From Exiguobacterium flavidum (GTDB taxonomy: Bacteria > Bacillota > Bacilli > Exiguobacteriales > Exiguobacteriaceae): a stretch of 64,000 nt of DNA. Under the pieces are notes generated by a model, which saw only the letters and a program-made list of their open reading frames with translations, had not been told where the DNA came from and did not search any database. Location of the stretch: assembly GCF_003344535.1 (NCBI RefSeq), contig NZ_QPKS01000004.1:62001-126000 (forward strand), in the 5' to 3' direction. A program made the position numbers and the translations under genes. Below are positions 34,801-43,804 of this stretch, piece by piece (the stretch's first letter is position 1; each line of letters starts with the position of its first letter).

Positions 34801-35412
34801 TTGAAAACCGTCTATCGCAATTTTTTCTTCTTCCCGGATGTACTGATCATGTCAGGCCTGTTGCTCGCGATGGTCATCTACGTGTTGACGACACCGCTGA
34901 GCTGGTGGCTGCCGGTCAGCTTCGTGCTCGGTCTGTTCGTCTTTGCGTTCAGTGAATACCTGACCCATCGATTCCTGTTCCATCTGAAGACCCCGAAAAA
35001 CAAGTTCATGCTGAAGTTCCTGAAACGTCTTCATTACGATCATCATGCGAAACCGAACGAGCTCCATTTGCTGTTCCTCCCTGTCTGGTACAGCATTCCG
35101 AACCTCGGCGTCCTCGCGGTGATCGCCTACTTCGCGACAGGCTCGCTGCCGCTGACGCTTGCCTTCGCAAGCGGTCTCGTTGCGATGTTGCTCGTGTATG
35201 AATGGAAACATTACGTCGCGCACGTCCAGCTGAAACCCCGGACCCGGTTCGGGAAATGGATGAAGAAGACGCACCTGCTGCATCACTTCAAGAACGAGAA
35301 CTTCTGGTATGGGGTTTCGAACCCGCTCGGTGACCTCGTCTTCGGCACGCTGAAGGACGAGAAGGATGTGCCGATGAGCAAGACGGCGAAAGACTTGGAA
35401 GCACGCCGCTGA
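34801..35412 (+). CDS. Fatty acid hydroxylase/sterol desaturase family membrane protein
   Basis: 203 residues with four hydrophobic segments and the three histidine clusters of the di-iron membrane hydroxylases: HRFLFH (56-61), HYDHH and HLLHH, plus HYVAH. Members hydroxylate fatty acids, sterols or carotenoids; in carotenoid-bearing bacteria similar proteins (CrtZ/CrtR-like) act on pigments, so that is one option. The start is TTG 34801, with GGGGATG about 9 bases upstream. Monocistronic; convergent with the quinone oxidoreductase gene through a shared terminator. Confidence 0.85.
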   Translation: MKTVYRNFFFFPDVLIMSGLLLAMVIYVLTTPLSWWLPVSFVLGLFVFAFSEYLTHRFLFHLKTPKNKFMLKFLKRLHYDHHAKPNELHLLFLPVWYSIPNLGVLAVIAYFATGSLPLTLAFASGLVAMLLVYEWKHYVAHVQLKPRTRFGKWMKKTHLLHHFKNENFWYGVSNPLGDLVFGTLKDEKDVPMSKTAKDLEARR

Positions 35413-35416
35413 ACAC

Positions 35417-35453
35417 AAAAAATCCGTCCCTTTTCAAGTGGGGACGGATTTTG
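35417..35453. terminator. Bidirectional terminator
   Basis: AAAATCCGTCCC / GGGACGGATTTT stem, A-run before and T-run after. Confidence 0.83.
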
Positions 35454-35456
35454 GTT

Positions 35457-36419
35457 TCAGGGGCGCAGGAGGATTTTACCGGTGCTCTTGCGGCTTTCTA
35501 GCAGATCATGAGCGAGCGCGCCGTCCTCTAAGCTGAATATGGTCGGCGTCTCGAGTGACAATTGGCCGGACAGGACCCAATCGAACAGCTCGCCGCTCCG
35601 GCGAATCCGTTCCTCGTGCGATGTCAGGACGTTCCATAGATCGCCTCCGGTAAGCGTCTTCGATGTGTCCATCAGCATCCTTGGGTCGATCGCGACCGGA
35701 TCACCGCCCGCCATGCCGTAGAAGACGACTGTTCCACCCGTCCGTGCAGCAGCGAAGCTGTCGAGGATCGTCGAGCCGATCGATTCGTAGACGACGTCGA
35801 CGCCGCGTCCATTCGTCTTCGAGCGGACTTCCTCGACCCAGTCCTCGCTGTACAGATAGACGTCCGTGCAGCCGTTCGCCTTCGCGACAGCTGCCTTTTC
35901 CTTCGACGAGGTCAAGCCAATCACGATGCCGCCCTGCAGACGGATGATCTGCGTAAGCAATTGACCGACGCCGCCGGCTGCCGCATGGACGAGCGCGATA
36001 TCGCGCGGGCGGATCTGATAGCTGTCACGCGTCAGGTAATGCGCCGTCAATCCTTGAAGCAGGAGGGAGGCGGCCGTATCGAAAGAGATGCCGTCCGGAA
36101 GCGGAATGACCTTATCAATCGGAGCCGCGACGAACTCTGCGTTCGCGTTCGGGACGTCAGCAAAAGCGACGCGGTCGCCGGCCGTAAACGGCGAATCTGC
36201 CGCAGCCTCGACGATGATGCCTGCTCCCTCATAGCCGAGGACGTAAGGAGGAGTGCCTTCGAGGTGATAGTTTCCTTTGCGGCGATAGATGTCGGCGAAG
36301 TTCAAACCGATCGCCTTCATCTCGATCAGCACCTCACCTGCCTTAAGGGATGGCTTCGGGATTTCCTGATAAGAGAGGACGTTTGAACCTCCGAACGTAC
36401 TGAATGTCAATGCGTGCAT
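35457..36419 (-). CDS. Zinc-independent quinone oxidoreductase / alcohol dehydrogenase-like protein
   Basis: 320 residues of the medium-chain dehydrogenase superfamily. GLNFADIYRRKG (no catalytic zinc ligands) and the NADPH motif VHAAAGGVGQLLTQ identify the quinone reductase (QOR) branch, which reduces quinones or enones with NADPH in the cytoplasm. Physiological substrate unknown; electrophile detoxification is usual. ATG 36419 follows AAAGGAAGTGATC. Monocistronic. Confidence 0.92.
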   Translation of the reverse strand: MHALTFSTFGGSNVLSYQEIPKPSLKAGEVLIEMKAIGLNFADIYRRKGNYHLEGTPPYVLGYEGAGIIVEAAADSPFTAGDRVAFADVPNANAEFVAAPIDKVIPLPDGISFDTAASLLLQGLTAHYLTRDSYQIRPRDIALVHAAAGGVGQLLTQIIRLQGGIVIGLTSSKEKAAVAKANGCTDVYLYSEDWVEEVRSKTNGRGVDVVYESIGSTILDSFAAARTGGTVVFYGMAGGDPVAIDPRMLMDTSKTLTGGDLWNVLTSHEERIRRSGELFDWVLSGQLSLETPTIFSLEDGALAHDLLESRKSTGKILLRP

Positions 36420-36528
36420 GCGATCACTTCCTTTTGTCTGTTATCTACATTCAGTATAAGACAAACGACGGGAAATGAAGCGGACGATGGCTTATACTTG
36501 TCTCAAACGCATACGGAAGGAAGAAAGA

Positions 36529-36816
36529 ATGATGAAACAAGTGATGATTGGCGGCATCCGCTTCTATCAACGGTTCATATCTCCCGTCAAACCGGCCACC
36601 TGCCGCTTCTATCCCTCCTGTTCCCATTACGGGAAGGAAGCGATCGAGAAGCATGGCGCAGTAAAGGGCGGCTATCTGACGACGCGCCGTCTCCTGCGTT
36701 GTCAACCGTTCCACCCCGGCGGACTTGACTTCGTGCCGGAGACGTTCGACTGGAAGGCACCGCTGCAACGCGAGAATCCGAATGAGAAAACGGAAGATGA
36801 AGATGCCACTGAATGA
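36529..36816 (+). CDS. yidD: Membrane protein insertion efficiency factor YidD
   Basis: 95 residues. [20 protein letters not shown] and [20 protein letters not shown] are the family core, with the conserved cysteines and the CQPFHPGG box; the last 20 residues are an acidic tail. YidD aids membrane-protein insertion near YidC/Oxa1 at the inner face of the membrane. Two adjacent ATG codons (36529, 36532) follow GGAAGGAAG. Unlike in many bacteria it is not next to rnpA or yidC, as in Bacillus (YtjA). Confidence 0.93.
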   Translation: MMKQVMIGGIRFYQRFISPVKPATCRFYPSCSHYGKEAIEKHGAVKGGYLTTRRLLRCQPFHPGGLDFVPETFDWKAPLQRENPNEKTEDEDATE

Positions 36817-36817
36817 G

Positions 36818-36862
36818 AAGAAGACTTGCGATCCGATCGTCGGAACGCAAGTCTTCTTTTGT
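36818..36862. terminator. Bidirectional terminator
   Basis: AGAAGACTTGCG / CGCAAGTCTTCT stem with a T-run on each strand's exit side. Confidence 0.8.
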
Positions 36863-36863
36863 A

Positions 36864-38333
36864 TCAAGGGAAAAATGGTTTATAAGCACGCTGTTCATGC
36901 ATGACCGATACCCACTGGATCGTCGTGAACTCTTCGAGCACCCATTCACCGTTGAAGCGGCCGAGTCCCGAATCCTTCTCGCCTCCGAACGGGATGTGCG
37001 GCTCGTCGTTGACGGACTGATCGTTGACGTGGATCATGCCGGTCTCGATATCGAGCGCGAATCGTGTCGCCCGTTCGATTGATCCGCCGTGTACTGCACC
37101 GCTTAGACCGTAAGGCAGCGAGTTCGAGATTTCAATCGCTTCCTCGTCACTTTTGAACGGAATGATGACCGCGACCGGTCCGAAAATCTCATTCTTCGCG
37201 AGCGGCATGTCGTTCGTCACGCCGGTCACGACGGTCGGTGCGATCACGTTGCCCTCGACGCTCCCGCCGACCAGAACCTTTGCGCCTTCCTGCTTCGTCT
37301 TCTCAAGTTCGTCCATGATGCGTTCGATCTGGTCCTTGTTGATGAGCGGGCCGACCTGCGTCCGTTCGTTCGAAGGATCTCCATACTGAAGTTGTTTGAC
37401 GCGCTCGACGTAGCGCTCGACGAACGTGTCATGGATCGATTCAGCGACGAGAATCCGGTTAGTCGCCATGCAGATCTGGCCTTGGTGATAGAACTTGCTG
37501 TAGACGGCCGACTCGACGGCGCGATCGATGTCCGCGTCGTCGAGGACGACGAAGACGTTGTTCCCACCGAGCTCGAGCGCTGTCTTCTTCAGGTGTTTCC
37601 CCGCAAGTTCGCCGATGTGGCGTCCGACCTCGGTCGATCCCGTGAAAGAAATCAGGCGGGGGACGGGATGCTCGACGATCGCGTCGCCGATCTCAGAACC
37701 GCGTCCAACGACGATGTTCAGCAGTCCTTTCGGAAGCCCGGCTTTCTCGAACAGATAAGCGAAAATCAATCCGCCTGTCACAGGCGTGTCGGTCGCCGGC
37801 TTGACGACGACCGCGTTTCCGATCGCGAGGGCCGGTGCAATCGAGCGAACGGCCAAATGGAACGGGAAGTTCCACGGGCTGATCACGCCGATGACACCGA
37901 GTGCTTTCCGGTAGAGCCGGTTTTCCTTGCCCGGGACGACGGAAGGGCGAATCTCGCCGTGCATCCGGAGCGGGAACGTCGCAGCCTCCTTGACGATCAG
38001 AAGTGACGCCTTGAACTCGCCTTCCGCCTTGATTCGCGTACTGCCTGATTCCTTGACGAGCCAGTCGATGATCAATTCCTTCTCCTGCTGCATCACCTCG
38101 ATGAAACGCTCGATCAATCCCTGTCGTTCGAGCGCAGGACGTTTCGCCCAGTCCTTCTGCGCCCGCTTTGCCGACTGGTAGGCATCATCGAGATCCTCCT
38201 CGCTGGCTGCCTTGATGTCGAAAAGCGTTTCCCCTGTGAAAGGGTTCGTATTCGTCATCGTGCGCTCGCTCTTCCCTAAACGCCATTCTCCATCGATAAA
38301 GATTCTTGTGAAATCGAATGTTTCTTTATTCAT
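36864..38333 (-). CDS. NAD(P)-dependent aldehyde dehydrogenase
   Basis: 489 residues. Nucleotide and catalytic motifs are intact: SPWNFPFHLAVRS, FTGSTEVGRHIG, general base in LELGGNN and nucleophile in HQGQICMATNR. It oxidises an aldehyde to the acid in the cytoplasm; resemblance is to the benzaldehyde/vanillin-type branch (YfmT-like), but the substrate is not certain. ATG 38333 has GGGAATGAAGAGAG upstream. Monocistronic. Confidence 0.93.
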   Translation of the reverse strand: MNKETFDFTRIFIDGEWRLGKSERTMTNTNPFTGETLFDIKAASEEDLDDAYQSAKRAQKDWAKRPALERQGLIERFIEVMQQEKELIIDWLVKESGSTRIKAEGEFKASLLIVKEAATFPLRMHGEIRPSVVPGKENRLYRKALGVIGVISPWNFPFHLAVRSIAPALAIGNAVVVKPATDTPVTGGLIFAYLFEKAGLPKGLLNIVVGRGSEIGDAIVEHPVPRLISFTGSTEVGRHIGELAGKHLKKTALELGGNNVFVVLDDADIDRAVESAVYSKFYHQGQICMATNRILVAESIHDTFVERYVERVKQLQYGDPSNERTQVGPLINKDQIERIMDELEKTKQEGAKVLVGGSVEGNVIAPTVVTGVTNDMPLAKNEIFGPVAVIIPFKSDEEAIEISNSLPYGLSGAVHGGSIERATRFALDIETGMIHVNDQSVNDEPHIPFGGEKDSGLGRFNGEWVLEEFTTIQWVSVMHEQRAYKPFFP

Positions 38334-38499
38334 TCTCTCTTCATTCCCTTCCTGTTCAAATCAACAATCAACTATTCACCTAATAAGGGAAAATGAAACG
38401 TTTCAATGTAGGGGAATGATTGCCGCAACGCGTTTTAAAGAAGGCAGGACAAGGAAAAAGAAGTATTAGCAGAATAATGATTGAAGGGGAGCAGAGACG

Positions 38500-39738
38500 A
38501 TGCGAAAACAATGGAAAGTGCTGTTGCGTGAGGCGAATTGGTGGTGGCCGCTTCTCTATGGAATCGGAGGGGCAGTGTTGACGGCGGCAGTCCTCTTCGT
38601 CGATACATACGACCTGTTCCCGAAAAGTTTCCGGACGACGACGAGTCTTGCCCAGACGATTCACAGCTCCGTCTTCACCGGATTGTTGACGATGATGACG
38701 TTCACGTTCTCGACGATCCTTGTCGTGTTGACGACCTACTCCTCACAGTTCTCGCCACGGACACTGCCGACGTTCATCGAGAACAAGAAGATTCAGCATA
38801 TTTTCGGCGTCTTCATCGCTGCGGTGACCTATAGCATCACGAGTCTGCTTTTCATGAAGCCGTCGTTCAAGGAGACCGTCGTCGCTTCAGGCGTCGCCGT
38901 ATTAGTCGTGCTGATCGCGGTGATCGCCTTCGTCCAGTTCGTCCACATCGTCAGTCAGTCGATTCAGGTTGGCCGGTTGCTCGATACGTTACACGATGAA
39001 GGCATCGCGCTGATCGAGGAACAACTGGAACATTTTACTGAAGGACGCCATAAGGTCACGTTCGACATACCGTCCTACGCGCAGCCGCTTCTCAGTCCCG
39101 CGACGGGGTATGTCCGCTTGATCGACCACGATGAAATACTGGAATCGGGGAATGTCTCGATCGATGTGCCGATTGGCGATTTCGTCACGGAAGGACAGAT
39201 CATCGGCACGGTGAACGGAGGCGAGACGGAAGGAATCGTCGTCGGTCTTTCGCGTTCGGCCGAGCAGGATCTTCCGTTCGTCCTGCAAAAACTGGCAGAA
39301 GTCGGTTTGCGTGCGATTTCTCCAGGCATCAACGATCCGAATACGGCTCGTCACGCCATCCGCTATATCGGGGATCTGTTCCGGCGTCACGCCGCCCAGC
39401 CTGACGGGCATCTCGAAATCGAACGAGACGGCAAGCGGTTGGTGATGCGACGCGAGTCTTTCGATCGCTTGCTTTATCTGACGTTCCATCAGTTGCGGCA
39501 TTACGGAAAAGAGGACGTTTCCGTAATTGCGACGATGCTCGAGGCACTTATGCTCGCAAAGCGCCAGGCGCTTCCGGAGCATGCGAAGGCGATCGATGAC
39601 TTCATTCCTTTCATCCTCAGCGGCATCGAATTTTCGGGACTGAATGAATGGGATGCCCGCTATTTGAGGGACTGGGAGGAAAAAGCCTTGAAACCTATCA
39701 GTCCTTCATCACGTAACAACGGAGTAGACAACTTTTAG
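38500..39738 (+). CDS. DUF2254 membrane protein
   Basis: 412 residues: four membrane segments in the first 160 residues (GGAVLTAAVLFV, TGLLTMMTFTFSTILVVLTT, FGVFIAAVTYSITSLLF, VLVVLIAVIAFVQFV), then a long soluble part with GLRAISPGINDPNTA, the most conserved box of the family. Function unknown; a channel or envelope role has been supposed. ATG 38500 follows GGGGAGCAGAG. The DUF456 gene starts 15 bases downstream, so the two form an operon. Confidence 0.88.
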   Translation: MRKQWKVLLREANWWWPLLYGIGGAVLTAAVLFVDTYDLFPKSFRTTTSLAQTIHSSVFTGLLTMMTFTFSTILVVLTTYSSQFSPRTLPTFIENKKIQHIFGVFIAAVTYSITSLLFMKPSFKETVVASGVAVLVVLIAVIAFVQFVHIVSQSIQVGRLLDTLHDEGIALIEEQLEHFTEGRHKVTFDIPSYAQPLLSPATGYVRLIDHDEILESGNVSIDVPIGDFVTEGQIIGTVNGGETEGIVVGLSRSAEQDLPFVLQKLAEVGLRAISPGINDPNTARHAIRYIGDLFRRHAAQPDGHLEIERDGKRLVMRRESFDRLLYLTFHQLRHYGKEDVSVIATMLEALMLAKRQALPEHAKAIDDFIPFILSGIEFSGLNEWDARYLRDWEEKALKPISPSSRNNGVDNF

Positions 39739-39753
39739 AAAGCAGGTAGAAAA

Positions 39754-40236
39754 ATGACAGCAGTACTTTGGCTACTTATCGTAGCTTGTTTCATCGCAGC
39801 ATTCGCAGGACTGGTCTATCCGGTCATCCCGAGCGCACCGCTCCTGATCATCGGGTTCCTGATCTACGGTTTCGGTTTCGGCTTTTCGGAGTTGACATGG
39901 ACGTTCTGGGTCATCCAGTCGATTTTCATCTTCCTGTTGTTCACACTCGATTATCTCGTCAGTGCCTATACGGTCGACAAACGCGGTGGATCGAAAGCCG
40001 CCAAGGTGGCGACGACGATCGGACTGATCGCTGGTCCGTTCATCCTTCCGGGGATCGGTCTTTTGATCTTCCCGTTCGTCTTCGCGATCCTTGCCGAGAA
40101 GCTGATCGACAAGAAGACATGGCAGGCATCTGTTTCGATTGGAATCGGGACGGTCCTCGGCATCTTGTCGAGTGCGCTGCTGAAGGGTCTTGCGATGCTC
40201 CTCATGATCGCGATCTTCATCCTCTACATCGTGTGA
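39754..40236 (+). CDS. DUF456 membrane protein
   Basis: 160 residues with about five hydrophobic segments and the glycine-rich FAGLVYPVIPSAPLLIIGFL and TTIGLIAGPFILPGIG repeats of the DUF456 family. No known function. ATG 39754 has a modest site (AAGCAGGTAG). Second gene of the unit with the DUF2254 protein; no clear terminator is seen after it. Confidence 0.87.
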   Translation: MTAVLWLLIVACFIAAFAGLVYPVIPSAPLLIIGFLIYGFGFGFSELTWTFWVIQSIFIFLLFTLDYLVSAYTVDKRGGSKAAKVATTIGLIAGPFILPGIGLLIFPFVFAILAEKLIDKKTWQASVSIGIGTVLGILSSALLKGLAMLLMIAIFILYIV

Positions 40237-40249
40237 GGAAGGCGGATTC

Positions 40250-40278
40250 TACACTTTAGGCCGGAATTCCGTTATAGT
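40250..40278 (+). promoter_or_regulatory. Possible promoter of the CNNM gene leader
   Basis: TACACT, 17-base spacer, TATAGT (40273-40278). The -10 is good, the -35 poor. Confidence 0.4.
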
Positions 40279-40299
40279 AGGGATAATACACAAAAAAAT

Positions 40300-40402
40300 A
40301 AGAGACACGTTCTCTTGGCGACCGGAAGGCATTTTTTGCCCTTCCGGCAGCGACGGCTTCACGCCGCCGCGAAAAAAATGGAGGTGAATCCCCTGGAAGG
40401 GG
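40300..40402 (+). ncRNA. Structured leader of the CNNM/CorC gene, candidate cis-regulatory RNA
   Basis: Three hairpins in a row: AAGAGA/TCTCTT (40300-40316), CCGGAAGG/CCTTCCGG (40322-40347) and GCGACGGC/GCCGCCGC (40350-40370). None ends in a T-run, so they are not terminators. CCCTTCC (40339-40345) in the second hairpin can also pair with GGAAGGG (40395-40401), which holds the ribosome site of the TTG start at 40409. That gives a possible on/off switch of translation. It matches no riboswitch class I know. Confidence 0.4.
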
Positions 40403-40408
40403 AAACGA

Positions 40409-41743
40409 TTGGACAGTATACTTTTACTCAACTTATTCTTGGTAGCGTTATTGATTTTGTTGACGGCATTCTTCGTAGCAGCCGAATTCGCAGTCGTCAA
40501 AATGCGGATGTCACGAATCGATCAATTGATCACGGAAGGTAACAAGAAGGCGAAAATCGCAAAGCAATTGCTCGAGAATCTGGATTACTATCTCTCGGCT
40601 TGTCAGCTCGGTATCACGGTGACAGCACTCGGTCTCGGTTGGCTGGGTGAGCCGACGGTGGAGAAGATTCTTCACCCGGTGTTCGAGAACTTCGAGATTC
40701 CAAGCTCGCTTTCAACGATTCTCTCGTTCGTCATCGCGTTCTCACTTGTGACATTCCTGCACGTCGTTTTAGGCGAACTGGCACCAAAATCACTCGCGAT
40801 CCAGAAGACAGAGTCCATCACCTTATTGCTCGCCCCTGCTCTTTACCTGTTCGGTAAGGTCATGAAGCCTTTCATCTGGCTCTTGAACGGGTCGGCACGT
40901 GTCTTCCTTCGGACTTTCGGTGTGGAGCCGGCAGGGCATGAAGAAGCCCATTCCGAGGAAGAGCTCAAGATCATCATGACTCAGAGTTACAAGAGCGGTG
41001 AGATCAACCAGACCGAACTGTCCTACATGCAGAACATCTTCTCGTTCGACGAGCGTGTCGCGAAAGATATCATGCTGCCGCGGACGGACCTCGTCACGTT
41101 GCCTTCGACTGCGACGCTTGAGGAAATCATCAGTATCGTCGAAGAGCACCAGTTCACGCGTTATCCTGTCGCAGAGGACGGAGACAAGGACAAGGTCCTC
41201 GGCTTCATCAATGCGAAACAACTCTTCACGGATCACATGGCCAAGAAGGGCAAGGCCCTCAGCTATTACATCCATAACTTGCCGATCATCTCGGAGTACT
41301 CGCCGCTTCAAGACGCGATGCTCAAGATGCAGGTCGAGCGTACACCGATGGCACTCGTTATCGACGAGTACGGTGGGACGGCAGGTGTCATCACGATGGA
41401 GGACATCCTCGAGGAAATCGTGGGAGAGATTCGTGATGAATTCGACAAGGATGAGAAGGCGGACATCGAACAAATCCACGAACGCCTCTATCGTGTCTCC
41501 GGCCGCGTACTCATCGACGATCTGAACGAGCGCTTCAACCTCGGAATCGAGGAAGAGGACATCGACACGATCGGCGGATGGGTCATGGCCCAGGATACGG
41601 AAGTATCGAGCGGTCAGGAATTCCGCTTCGATGCCTACACCATCAAAGTGATGGAGGTCGATAATCACCAAGTGAAATCGATCTATCTGCAAATCGCTGA
41701 ACATCCTTCCGGGTCATCGGAAGACGATGAAGCGACTAGCTGA
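40409..41743 (+). CDS. CNNM/HlyC-CorC family transporter protein
   Basis: 444 residues: CNNM (DUF21) membrane domain (about 1-200, with FFVAAEFAVVKMRMSRIDQL and LGELAPKSLAIQ), two CBS domains (about 215-340, MLPRTDLVTLPSTAT) and a C-terminal CorC/HlyC domain (RVSGRVLIDDLNERF). Bacterial members such as MpfA and CorC act in magnesium (or cobalt) export and resistance. The start is TTG 40409 with GGAAGGGG 6 bases upstream. A structured leader precedes it. Monocistronic with a strong terminator. Confidence 0.92.
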   Translation: MDSILLLNLFLVALLILLTAFFVAAEFAVVKMRMSRIDQLITEGNKKAKIAKQLLENLDYYLSACQLGITVTALGLGWLGEPTVEKILHPVFENFEIPSSLSTILSFVIAFSLVTFLHVVLGELAPKSLAIQKTESITLLLAPALYLFGKVMKPFIWLLNGSARVFLRTFGVEPAGHEEAHSEEELKIIMTQSYKSGEINQTELSYMQNIFSFDERVAKDIMLPRTDLVTLPSTATLEEIISIVEEHQFTRYPVAEDGDKDKVLGFINAKQLFTDHMAKKGKALSYYIHNLPIISEYSPLQDAMLKMQVERTPMALVIDEYGGTAGVITMEDILEEIVGEIRDEFDKDEKADIEQIHERLYRVSGRVLIDDLNERFNLGIEEEDIDTIGGWVMAQDTEVSSGQEFRFDAYTIKVMEVDNHQVKSIYLQIAEHPSGSSEDDEATS

Positions 41744-41750
41744 TTTTTTC

Positions 41751-41778
41751 AAGACCGCCCCTGGGGCGGTCTTTTTTT
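41751..41778 (+). terminator. Terminator of the CNNM gene
   Basis: AAGACCGCCCC / GGGGCGGTCTT stem with TTTTT. Confidence 0.9.
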
Positions 41779-41789
41779 GGATTAAACCG

Positions 41790-41804
41790 ATGATAGCGTT
41801 TTCA
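41790..41804. promoter_or_regulatory. cre-like site upstream of brnQ
   Basis: ATGATAGCGTTTTCA differs from WTGNAANCGNWNNCW at one position. It ends 11 bases before the -35 box, a position fitting CcpA activation. Confidence 0.55.
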
Positions 41805-41815
41805 ATATGTCTAAA

Positions 41816-41844
41816 TTGTGAACTTAACCGAATTATCTGACAAT
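41816..41844 (+). promoter_or_regulatory. Promoter of brnQ
   Basis: TTGTGA (41816-41821), 17-base spacer, GACAAT (41839-41844). Confidence 0.5.
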
Positions 41845-41845
41845 T
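41831..41845. promoter_or_regulatory. CodY box over the brnQ -10 region
   Basis: AATTATCTGACAATT matches AATTTTCWGAAAATT at 13 of 15 positions and covers the -10 box, as expected for repression when branched-chain amino acids are plentiful. Confidence 0.68.
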
Positions 41846-41915
41846 ATCATGTCATTCATGTTACGATTGCACCTATCTTCTTCGTTTTACAAAACAGAGA
41901 GAAAAAGGGGGAATC

Positions 41916-43223
41916 ATGGTGACATCTGCAAATCGTATCGTTTTGACCAGTTTAATGTTATTTTCTATGTTTTTTGGGGCAGGGAACTTGATTTTCCCGC
42001 CGTTACTTGGACAATCCGCCGGTGACGCGACAAGTCTCGCGATGATCGGCTTCATCGCTTCTGCCGTCGGCCTGCCGATTCTAGGAGTCGCCGCTATCGC
42101 AAAGACCGGCGGCTTCGAGCAGCTTGCGGGACGCGTCCATCCATTGTTCGCGATATTGTTCCCGCTCGCGGTGTATCTTGCAATCGGGCCGTTGCTCGCC
42201 ATTCCACGCGCAGGCAGCCTCGCCTACGAGATGGGTGTTGCACCATTCCTTCCTGAGGGTTGGAACGGAGCGTTGCCATTGTTCATCTACACGCTCCTCT
42301 TCTTCGGATTCGCCTACTTCCTTGCGCTTGATCCGGATAAGCTTGCGAAGCGCTTCGGCGCGATTTTGACGCCGGCCCTTCTCTTGTTGATCGGTGCGAT
42401 CATCACGCGCTCCTTCTTCGTCGATTTCGGAGAGACGGGAAGTGCGACCGGCGCGTACGCCGCTTCACCAATCGCTCAAGGGTTCCAGGACGGCTACTTG
42501 ACGATGGACGCCCTTGCTTCGCTTGCCTTCGGGATTGTCGTCCTCTTTGCTTTGAAGAATCAAGGGGCTCCAAAAGAACGTCTCGTCAAGGAGACGATCT
42601 ATGCTGGAGCGATTGCCGGTTCGGTTCTGCTTGCAGTCTATCTCGTCCTCGGTTACCTTGGTGCGAAGAGCACTGGATTGTTTGCGCCGGCTGAGAACGG
42701 GGCGGGGACGCTGACGAACCTGATGCTCCACTTCTTCGGTCAACCGGGAGGAATCCTGCTCGGCCTTCTCTTCACACTGGCCTGCCTGACGACGTCCGTC
42801 GGTCTGATCACGTCATGTGCGCAGTATTTCGCGAAACAGTTCCCGCGCGTCTCCTATCGTTCGTGGATGACGATACTGACGGTTTCGAGTCTTTTCACGT
42901 CGAACCTCGGCTTGAGCAAAATCTTGCAGGTCTCTGTACCGGTCCTGACGTTCGTCTATCCGGCAGCAATCGTCCTGATCCTGCTCGGACTCGTTGACGA
43001 TTACCTTCGCATGAAGCGTCTCGCATACGCCGGGGCAATCAGCTTCGCTCTTGCGGTCGGTCTGTTCGATGCCCTGCAAGCGATGCAGGTGCTTGATTCA
43101 CCGCTCTCGTTCATGCCGTTCGCTGAACAAGGGTTTGCCTGGGCGACACCGGCAGTCCTGTTCATCCTCATCGGTATGACAGGACGGAAGGAAGAAGTGC
43201 AGGTGCAGGAAGAAACAGCATGA
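41916..43223 (+). CDS. brnQ: Branched-chain amino acid transport system II carrier protein
   Basis: 435 residues, about twelve membrane segments. LTSLMLFSMFFGAGNLIFPPLLG is the LIVCS signature at the N-terminus, and YFLALDPDKLAKRFG and TTSVGLITSCAQYF recur in the family. It takes up leucine, isoleucine and valine with sodium or protons. ATG 41916 follows AAAAAGGGGGAATC. CodY and cre-like sites in front indicate control by amino-acid and carbon supply. Monocistronic. Confidence 0.94.
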   Translation: MVTSANRIVLTSLMLFSMFFGAGNLIFPPLLGQSAGDATSLAMIGFIASAVGLPILGVAAIAKTGGFEQLAGRVHPLFAILFPLAVYLAIGPLLAIPRAGSLAYEMGVAPFLPEGWNGALPLFIYTLLFFGFAYFLALDPDKLAKRFGAILTPALLLLIGAIITRSFFVDFGETGSATGAYAASPIAQGFQDGYLTMDALASLAFGIVVLFALKNQGAPKERLVKETIYAGAIAGSVLLAVYLVLGYLGAKSTGLFAPAENGAGTLTNLMLHFFGQPGGILLGLLFTLACLTTSVGLITSCAQYFAKQFPRVSYRSWMTILTVSSLFTSNLGLSKILQVSVPVLTFVYPAAIVLILLGLVDDYLRMKRLAYAGAISFALAVGLFDALQAMQVLDSPLSFMPFAEQGFAWATPAVLFILIGMTGRKEEVQVQEETA

Positions 43224-43238
43224 TGATGCTCTATATGA

Positions 43239-43271
43239 ACACTTGCGGCTCCGGCCGCAAGTGTTTTTTTG
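43239..43271 (+). terminator. Terminator of brnQ
   Basis: AACACTTGCGGC / GCCGCAAGTGTT stem followed by TTTTT. Confidence 0.85.
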
Positions 43272-43353
43272 TTTACCGTCTAAATCAGAGTGGTATTACA
43301 GACTATGTGGCTAAGCGCCAACAGCTAATCTCGACGAAAAGGGGTAGTTTAAA

Positions 43354-43791
43354 ATGGGGAAAACGATACTCACTTCAAGAGCAAGAGCGAACGGTGGACG
43401 GGAAGGGCGTGTCGTCTCTGATGACAACGTCATCGATTTGGAACTGGAGATGCCCGGCACGAAGGGCAAGGAAGATGTGAAGACATCGAATCCGGAACAG
43501 CTTTTCGCATCCGGTTATTCGGCCTGCTTTGACGGGGCGTTCAAGTTGATGGCCCGTCAAGCGAAGAAACGGGTCGAGTCGCACACGACGGCCGAGGTCC
43601 ATCTCCACGAGGATGACTCGGACGGCGGTGTCAAAATTTCAGCAAAACTGCTCGTCGAAGTTACAGGGGTGACGCAGGAAGAAGCGGAAGAGTTGCTTGA
43701 AAAAGCACACGGGTTCTGTCCGTATTCGAAGGCAACGCGCGGCAACATCGACGTCGAACTGAGCGTTAAAGCAGTCGAGACGTTAAGCTGA
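43354..43791 (+). CDS. Organic hydroperoxide resistance protein, Ohr subfamily of OsmC
   Basis: 145 residues. The peroxidatic cysteine is in YSACFDGA (Cys58) and the resolving cysteine in FCPYSKATRGN (Cys122), spaced as in Ohr enzymes that reduce lipid and organic peroxides with lipoylated proteins. NPEQLFASGYSACF confirms the subfamily. ATG 43354 has AAAAGGGG upstream. No OhrR gene or clear OhrR operator is seen. A small charged gene follows after 13 bases. Confidence 0.94.
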   Translation: MGKTILTSRARANGGREGRVVSDDNVIDLELEMPGTKGKEDVKTSNPEQLFASGYSACFDGAFKLMARQAKKRVESHTTAEVHLHEDDSDGGVKISAKLLVEVTGVTQEEAEELLEKAHGFCPYSKATRGNIDVELSVKAVETLS

Positions 43792-43804
43792 GGAGGAGAA
43801 GCGC

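Noticed and set aside
40315-40542. Reading frame through the CNNM leader (contains an ATG with GGAGG-like bases at 40378)
   Set aside because: It crosses hairpins and overlaps the CNNM gene out of frame; more likely a leader RNA than a peptide.
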